Origin: Arcicella sp.
GTDB lineage: Bacteria; Bacteroidota; Bacteroidia; Cytophagales; Spirosomataceae
Length of the DNA stretch: 40,429 nucleotides
Reading direction: 5' to 3'
Assembly (NCBI GenBank): GCA_025354645.1
Contig: JANXML010000018.1
Location: forward strand, 1-40,429
Below are positions 36,008 to 40,429 of this stretch, one piece after another; position 1 is the first letter of the stretch; every line of letters begins with the position of its first letter. Under the pieces are notes generated by a model. It worked only from the letters and a program-made list of their open reading frames with translations, was not told where the DNA came from and did no database searches. Made by a program: the position numbers and the translations under genes.

Positions 36008-36162
36008 AATACACTGTTAAGTAAATAGCTTTCATTTTTATTTAAAAAATTATTCGCTGGACAACTTCCCGAAAGTTTTTTCTACCCGCAATGGATATTG
36101 TTTCGGGAAGTTAATTCGGGTTGAATTTTCGGGAAGTAAAGAAACTTACTTAACAGTGTATT
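36008..36162. mobile_element. 155-bp element with perfect 17-bp terminal inverted repeats (MITE-like)
   Basis: AATACACTGTTAAGTAA (36008-36024) is exactly the reverse complement of 36146-36162. The 121 bases between carry three CTTCCCGAAAG/TTTCGGGAAG words (about 36064-36074, 36100-36110, 36129-36138), the same word as the hairpin at 11873-11901. No clear target-site duplication was found. It fits a miniature inverted-repeat element, or a nested stem-loop serving as a terminator for the convergent neighbours. Confidence 0.6.
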
Positions 36163-36179
36163 AAATTTTTAATTCTTAA

Positions 36180-37079
36180 TTACAACAAAGCCGCCCCAAA
36201 AACGCCCGCACTGTCTCCCAAAAGCGGTTTTATGATGGGCGTAGATAGTTTTTTATTATTGAAAATATATTTTTTAATTCGTTCGTAACCTTCCGAATAC
36301 AACAAATCAATGTTGCCTACACCTCCACCAATCACAATCAAATCGGGGTCAAGAACGTTGATTAAAGTTGAGATTCCACGACCATAATATTCTAACATTC
36401 TATCAATCGTTTCTTCGGCAATGGGGTCAGATTTGGCTTCGTATCTTTCTAAGATTTCCTTTAATTTCAGATTATTACCCGATTTTTTTTCGTAAAATAA
36501 TTCTAAACCCGTTCCTGAAATCACTTTTTCAACGCAACCCGCCTTTCCGCAATAACAAGGTTCGCCGCCTTCTTCGATGATGTTATGTCCCCACTCTCCT
36601 CCAATTCCGTGATGCCCGCCAATGACTTTCCCGTGAACCACCAAACCGCCGCCCACGCCCGTACCCATGATTACCCCAAAAACTAATTCAGCGTTGGGAT
36701 AATTTTTACCTGCTCCCATCAAAGTTTCTGCCAACGCAAAGCAATTCGCATCATTCGCCAATTTCACGGGAATACCCAACGCCTTTTCCAAATCCTGATT
36801 CATGGGTTGTTCATTCATGCAAACCGTATTAGAGTTTTTCATGCGTTGCGTTTCAGGATCAATTACGCCAGGCGTTGCAAAACCAATTTTATTAGGTCTT
36901 TCACCCAATTCCTCCGAAACCAAGTCAACCAACTTAACGATCTGATTAACAATGTGTTGATACCCTTTTTCAGCTTCCGTTGGTACACGTTTTCTGATAA
37001 TTACTGATAAATTATTTTCGCTATCTAAAACGGCACATTCAATTTTTGTACCGCCCAAATCAATACCCCAAAGTTTCAT
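36180..37079 (-). CDS. ROK family sugar kinase
   Basis: A cytosolic sugar kinase, 299 residues. It has the N-terminal phosphate-binding GIDLGGTKIECAVLD, an MGTGVGGGLVVHGKVIGG stretch, the catalytic Asp in LANDANCFALAE, the substrate-binding GGEWGHN, and the zinc-binding CYCGKAGCVE with His upstream, the ROK signature. The C-terminal half has LINVLDPDLIVIGGGVG. ROK kinases phosphorylate glucose, fructose, N-acetylglucosamine or related sugars; substrate cannot be told from the motifs. Given GH20 and NamZ in the window, an amino-sugar kinase is possible. It is convergent with the permease gene across the inverted-repeat element and has its own leader upstream. Confidence 0.92.
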   Translation of the reverse strand: MKLWGIDLGGTKIECAVLDSENNLSVIIRKRVPTEAEKGYQHIVNQIVKLVDLVSEELGERPNKIGFATPGVIDPETQRMKNSNTVCMNEQPMNQDLEKALGIPVKLANDANCFALAETLMGAGKNYPNAELVFGVIMGTGVGGGLVVHGKVIGGHHGIGGEWGHNIIEEGGEPCYCGKAGCVEKVISGTGLELFYEKKSGNNLKLKEILERYEAKSDPIAEETIDRMLEYYGRGISTLINVLDPDLIVIGGGVGNIDLLYSEGYERIKKYIFNNKKLSTPIIKPLLGDSAGVFGAALL

Positions 37080-37082
37080 TTC

Positions 37083-37116
37083 AATTATGAATTAAAAATT
37101 ATGAATTAAAAATTGC
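37083..37116. repeat. AATTATGAATTAAAA tandem repeat upstream of the ROK gene
   Basis: Two to three imperfect copies of AATTATGAATTAAAA lie just upstream of the ROK gene, in its leader. Style and AT composition resemble the other stutter repeats. Confidence 0.6.
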
Positions 37117-37217
37117 AAGATTTTGAAAACGGTCACAAGTTCAACAACATTGAAAACATTTATCATCAAAACCTTCACTCTATAATTCTAAAATAAGAAC
37201 GCCAGCCACATCAATTC

Positions 37218-38249
37218 CTACTTCTTATATATCCAATTAATTTTACTTAAAATCGCTTCATCTTGCGTAAATCCACGGACATATTTTTCAATAAATTCAC
37301 CGTCTTTTTTATCAATACTTTTCAATCCTTTGTAAAAAGTATCAATCAATTCAACCGCTTTTTCAGGCTGATTTGTGTTGAATAAAACTTTCGTTTCGGG
37401 TAATAGAAAACGCCCAGCAATGGATTGTTTTTCAATGCCAATTTTACGTAACGTTTCTTTCATCTCCGTTATTTTATCCAGCGAAAAACTATTGGCACGA
37501 CTACTATACAAACTGTACATCACCGTATTTTCAACCGTCGAGACCACATCTTTTTTAGGATATTTTGCGTAATAAGTTTCCAAATTATTTACTACGTGCT
37601 TAAAAAGAGGGTTTTCATCGTCGATAACTACTTTTTGTAAAACCAAAAAATTCATTGGATTCTGAAAATTTGTGCTTGCTTGTTTTTCCGCAAAAGCATT
37701 CATGGCTTCAATATTTCCAGTCGTATCACAAATCATTCTGCAATTATATCCATACTCAATCAAGAAATTATCGTCACGAACACCTTGTTTAAAATAGTTC
37801 TTCCACGAAGCCGAATTCTTAGCTGGGTCAGTTGCACGATCTGCCATTTCTTTGAGCGATTTTTCATTATTTTGTTCATCACCCGAAACTTGAATGTGCA
37901 TCAAATTTTCATCTTTATCCCAAAAAGACATCATGGGCGTTGAAAGCACATAAATATTGTGCTTCTTCCGAAATTCACGACCTTCGGTCGAGTTCACTTC
38001 CACTTGATACGAGATAAATTTTTGATTAAAATATGTCCCAACATTTGGGTTCGTGTCAAAGGTTTTTTTGAAGTTTTCGCAGTGCGGACAACCAATGGCA
38101 TAAATTTCCACAAAAACGGGTTTATTTTGCTTTTGAGCTATTTCAAAGGCATTTTTCAGACTGGTTTTTACGAATTTAATGCCTTTTGTTTGGGCGTTAA
38201 GGTTAAGCGTAAAAAGCAATGCAAAGGCAACAATACTGTTTTTTAACAT
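37218..38249 (-). CDS. Secreted thioredoxin-fold protein
   Basis: An exported 343-residue protein with signal peptide MLKNSIVAFALLFTLNLNAQ. The thioredoxin-like domain follows (about 15-145): KNAFEIAQKQNKPVFVEIYA, then the redox pair in GCPHCENFKKTFD, and the cis-Pro region LSTPMMSFWDKDEN. CPHC is typical of periplasmic thiol-disulfide proteins of the DsbA-like type, but the surrounding domain looks like the YyaL/DUF255-style thioredoxin found in Bacteroidota. The C-terminal 200 residues are helical and unassigned. An upstream ATG at 38282 would add basic residues before the signal peptide. It is likely co-transcribed with rsgA (43-base gap). Role: probably periplasmic protein thiol repair or reduction. 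Confidence 0.85.
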   Translation of the reverse strand: MLKNSIVAFALLFTLNLNAQTKGIKFVKTSLKNAFEIAQKQNKPVFVEIYAIGCPHCENFKKTFDTNPNVGTYFNQKFISYQVEVNSTEGREFRKKHNIYVLSTPMMSFWDKDENLMHIQVSGDEQNNEKSLKEMADRATDPAKNSASWKNYFKQGVRDDNFLIEYGYNCRMICDTTGNIEAMNAFAEKQASTNFQNPMNFLVLQKVVIDDENPLFKHVVNNLETYYAKYPKKDVVSTVENTVMYSLYSSRANSFSLDKITEMKETLRKIGIEKQSIAGRFLLPETKVLFNTNQPEKAVELIDTFYKGLKSIDKKDGEFIEKYVRGFTQDEAILSKINWIYKK

Positions 38250-38291
38250 GGGTCTTATTTTTAATTTTTTTATTAGATACAAGCAAAAACC

Positions 38292-39215
38292 TTACCGTCT
38301 ATTATCGTCATCGTCCATCATACTCAAATAACTGGAATAACGACTTGCTTGTATTTCTCCTTCTTTAACTGCTTGTAAAACAGCACATTGAGGCTCGCTG
38401 ATGTGTTTACAATTATGATATTTGCACTTGTTCAATAACTCTCTCATCTCTGGAAAAAAGTGCGAAAGTTCGGCTTTTTCAATATCAATTAATCCCAATT
38501 CCTTGATGCCTGGCGTGTCAATAATATAAGAATTTTCGGAGATTTCAAACATCGTTGAAAAGGTTGTTGTGTGAACACCTTTATTGGCAAAAGTTGAAAT
38601 TTCCAAGGTTTTTAAATTCAAATCAGGAGCAATTTTATTGACCAAAGAAGATTTTCCAACGCCCGAATGACCTGAAATTAGCGAAATTTTATCCTTCAAA
38701 ATATCCTCAAATTGTTGAATTCCTTTTCCTGTTGTGGCAGATGTAAATACGGAAGGATAACCAATTTCATGATACATCGTTGCCAAGTCAATCATGTGTT
38801 CTTTATCATCTTCCGAGAGCAAGTCAATTTTGTTAAAAACAATGATGGTCGGGATTCTAAACGATTCTGCCGAGACTAAAAATCTATCCAAAAATCCCAA
38901 AGAAGTTCTTGGAAAATTTAGGGTAATAATAATGATGGCTTGATCAAGATTTGCCGCTAAAATATGCCCATGAGCCGTTTTATGGACAGATTTACGAATA
39001 ATATAATTTTCTCGTTGGGTTATATCATGGATAATTCCCGTATTTTCTTTTTCGTCTTCAATGTCAAAAAGCACTCTGTCTCCGACCGCAATCGGGTTGG
39101 AGGTTTTGAGTCCTTTTATTTTAAATTTTCCTCTTAAACGGCACTTCCAAGTATGTTTGTTTTCGTCTAAAACTTCATACCAAGAACCCGTCGAACGCAT
39201 CACTAATCCTTTCAT
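38292..39215 (-). CDS. rsgA: Ribosome small-subunit-dependent GTPase A
   Basis: A circularly permuted GTPase (YjeQ) acting in late 30S ribosome maturation, 307 residues. An N-terminal OB-fold (about 1-70) is followed by the G motifs in permuted order: FNKIDL (G4), then GHSGVGKSSLVN (G1, P-loop) and DTPGIKELG (G3). The C-terminal zinc finger has Cys and His at CKYHNCKHISEPQCAVLQAV. The start codon overlaps the stop of waaA by four bases (ATGA), so the two are probably translationally coupled. A thioredoxin-like gene follows. Confidence 0.96.
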   Translation of the reverse strand: MKGLVMRSTGSWYEVLDENKHTWKCRLRGKFKIKGLKTSNPIAVGDRVLFDIEDEKENTGIIHDITQRENYIIRKSVHKTAHGHILAANLDQAIIIITLNFPRTSLGFLDRFLVSAESFRIPTIIVFNKIDLLSEDDKEHMIDLATMYHEIGYPSVFTSATTGKGIQQFEDILKDKISLISGHSGVGKSSLVNKIAPDLNLKTLEISTFANKGVHTTTFSTMFEISENSYIIDTPGIKELGLIDIEKAELSHFFPEMRELLNKCKYHNCKHISEPQCAVLQAVKEGEIQASRYSSYLSMMDDDDNRR

Positions 39216-40429
39216 ATTTTCAAATTCAACACATATTCAATTATTTTATCCGTCCCTCCTAAATTATCTTGAACGTATTTTTTAATTATATCAGATTTCT
39301 GTTTTCTTAAATCCAAATCATCATATAATTTCTCAAATTCTGAGGCAAATTCATTGATATCATTAATGGCTTTTGCCACCGTAATTCGTTCTAAATCAAC
39401 CGCTTCCTGAAATTTTATGTAGTTTTTATTACCAAAAAATATCGGTAATCCAAACGTGGCGGCTTCCAAAATATTGTGTAATCCTTTGCCATAGCTCCCT
39501 CCTATCCACGCAAAATCAGCGTATTGATAAAGATCAGAAAGCATCCCGATATTATCAATTATCAATGTTTTGTACAGAAAAGGGTTTTCGTAATCAAATT
39601 CCACTTCTCCGATATCGGAATGTTTGAGGGTGTTTCCATTCAAGACTTTTATCCAACTTTCAATTTCTTGTTGATTTATCTCATGCGGAGCAATAATTAC
39701 CTTTAGTTCTCCCGCAAAATTATTCAAAAATGGAACAATTACCTCGAAATCTTCATGCCAACATGAACCAATAATCAATAATGGTTTTCCAGCTCGAAAA
39801 GAATCTACTGCAACGTGCTTACGGGATTTTTTTACAATCTCAGCAACTCTATCAAAACGAGTATCTCCGCCGATAGTAACATGCTGAATACCAATATTTT
39901 GCAACAAATCCATGGATGAATTATTCTGCACAAAAATTTGGTTAAAGTACGTTAATATATTTCGATGAAATCCGCCATACCATTTAAAAAATACTTGGTC
40001 GGGTCGGAAAATAGCGGAGAAGGAAATGACTGGAATATGTTTCTCGTGAAGGATTCTGAGGTAATTGTACCAAAATTCGTATTTCACAAAGAAAGCAATG
40101 GAAGGATTTATTTTTTCAATAAAATCTCGTGCTTTTAAGGGCGTATCAATGGGTAAATAACAAATAAAATCAGCCCCAGCATAGTTTTTACGCACTTCAT
40201 AACCCGAAGGAGAAAAAAATGTCAATACGATTTTATAATCAGGAAAGGTCTCTTTAAACTTTTCCATAACGGGTCGTCCTTGTTCAAACTCACCGAGGGA
40301 AGCACAGTGGAACCAAGCGGTTTTCGTTGCTCGATGTTCGTTTTTCGATGTTTGTTGCTCGAACATCGAAAAACGGACATCGAGCATCGAAGAACGTCCA
40401 TCAATCCATAATTTTGCCTTTTTATTGAA
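39212..40429 (-). CDS. waaA: 3-deoxy-D-manno-octulosonate transferase WaaA (KdtA), 5' end beyond the window
   Basis: Transfers Kdo from CMP-Kdo to the lipid A precursor during LPS assembly. The reading frame is open to the window edge, so the start is missing. The edge residues (FNKKAKLWIDGR) match the conserved start region of this family, and AWFHCASLGEFEQGRPVMEK resumes the family further on. Other typical stretches are FFSPSGYEVRKNYAGAD, FFVKYEFWYNYLRIL, IGGSYGKGLHNILEAATFGL and PIFFGNKNYIKFQEA. Between WIDGR and AWFHC lie about 26 residues encoded by a palindromic repeat (40329-40385) where the family has a helical linker. An ATG at 40387 opens an apparent start inside that repeat; it is not the real start. 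Coupled to rsgA by a four-base overlap. Confidence 0.95.
   Translation of the reverse strand, partial: FNKKAKLWIDGRSSMLDVRFSMFEQQTSKNEHRATKTAWFHCASLGEFEQGRPVMEKFKETFPDYKIVLTFFSPSGYEVRKNYAGADFICYLPIDTPLKARDFIEKINPSIAFFVKYEFWYNYLRILHEKHIPVISFSAIFRPDQVFFKWYGGFHRNILTYFNQIFVQNNSSMDLLQNIGIQHVTIGGDTRFDRVAEIVKKSRKHVAVDSFRAGKPLLIIGSCWHEDFEVIVPFLNNFAGELKVIIAPHEINQQEIESWIKVLNGNTLKHSDIGEVEFDYENPFLYKTLIIDNIGMLSDLYQYADFAWIGGSYGKGLHNILEAATFGLPIFFGNKNYIKFQEAVDLERITVAKAINDINEFASEFEKLYDDLDLRKQKSDIIKKYVQDNLGGTDKIIEYVLNLKI
40329..40385. repeat. Palindromic stutter repeat in frame inside waaA
   Basis: 40329-40352 and the reverse complement of 40362-40385 match at 23 of 24 bases, with a 9-base loop. Words of the type TCGATGTTCG and AACATCGAAAAACG repeat with small changes through about 40322-40400. 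The reading frame of waaA continues through without stop or frameshift. Confidence 0.92.

Noticed and set aside
40222-40404. A 60-residue frame on the - strand at the window end
   Set aside because: It runs through the palindromic repeat in another frame than waaA; Cys/Arg/Ser-rich and without family likeness.
1-40429. tRNA, rRNA, riboswitch or phage genes
   Set aside because: I looked for cloverleaf-like and conserved core sequences in gaps and for integrase or structural phage proteins and saw none, though this was by eye only.

Overview
The window looks like chromosomal DNA of a Bacteroidota bacterium, most likely a Cytophagales (Spirosomataceae/Emticicia-like) species. Reasons: low GC, AT-rich gaps with TAnnTTTG-type -7 boxes, a PorD-type (DUF4835) type IX secretion protein beside coaBC, DUF4230, DUF5916 and NamZ/DUF1343 proteins, and a Kdo transferase showing a Gram-negative LPS envelope. 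The lineage is inferred from family content only. No rRNA, tRNA, CRISPR array, prophage or complete insertion sequence was seen.

Region 1 (1-7.8 kb) is a 2-oxoglutarate dehydrogenase locus on the + strand: E1 (odhA), E2 (odhB, two lipoyl domains) and E3 (lpdA). Two sets of small genes interrupt it. A PIN-type toxin-antitoxin pair lies between E1 and E2. Three genes (unknown 78 aa, retropepsin-like protease, DUF4177-like) lie between E2 and E3, flanked by inverted copies of one short repeat. Region 2 (7.8-13 kb) has a C10 cysteine peptidase with a small lipoprotein, a GH20 hexosaminidase and an orphan LytS-type histidine kinase. Region 3 (13-17.3 kb) is coaBC - porD - NFACT (RqcH-like), with repeat-built junctions. 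Region 4 (17.6-24.6 kb) pairs a lone LytTR regulator with a 1980-residue secreted repeat protein, followed by a convergent DUF4230 gene. Region 5 (24.8-29.9 kb) has a sodium/sugar symporter, a DUF5916 outer-membrane protein, a second PIN pair and a conserved small protein. Region 6 (29.9-34.7 kb, - strand) is Rpn nuclease - NamZ exo-muramidase - SGNH protein - MBOAT acyltransferase, suggesting envelope glycan turnover and O-acylation. Region 7 (34.7-40.4 kb) has a LolC/E-like permease, a ROK kinase, a thioredoxin-like protein, RsgA and the start-truncated Kdo transferase WaaA.

The most striking signal is a set of low-complexity 'stutter' repeats: short words repeated with small changes and often folding into long inverted repeats. 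They lie in gaps and also inside coding sequence, in frame: the N-terminal part of WaaA (24-bp arms, 9-nt loop), the signal-peptide region of PorD (49-bp arms at 44/49 around its start codon) and the linkers of OdhB. This resembles Rickettsia palindromic elements by analogy, but the words differ from site to site. A 155-bp element with perfect 17-bp terminal inverted repeats lies between the permease and the ROK kinase.
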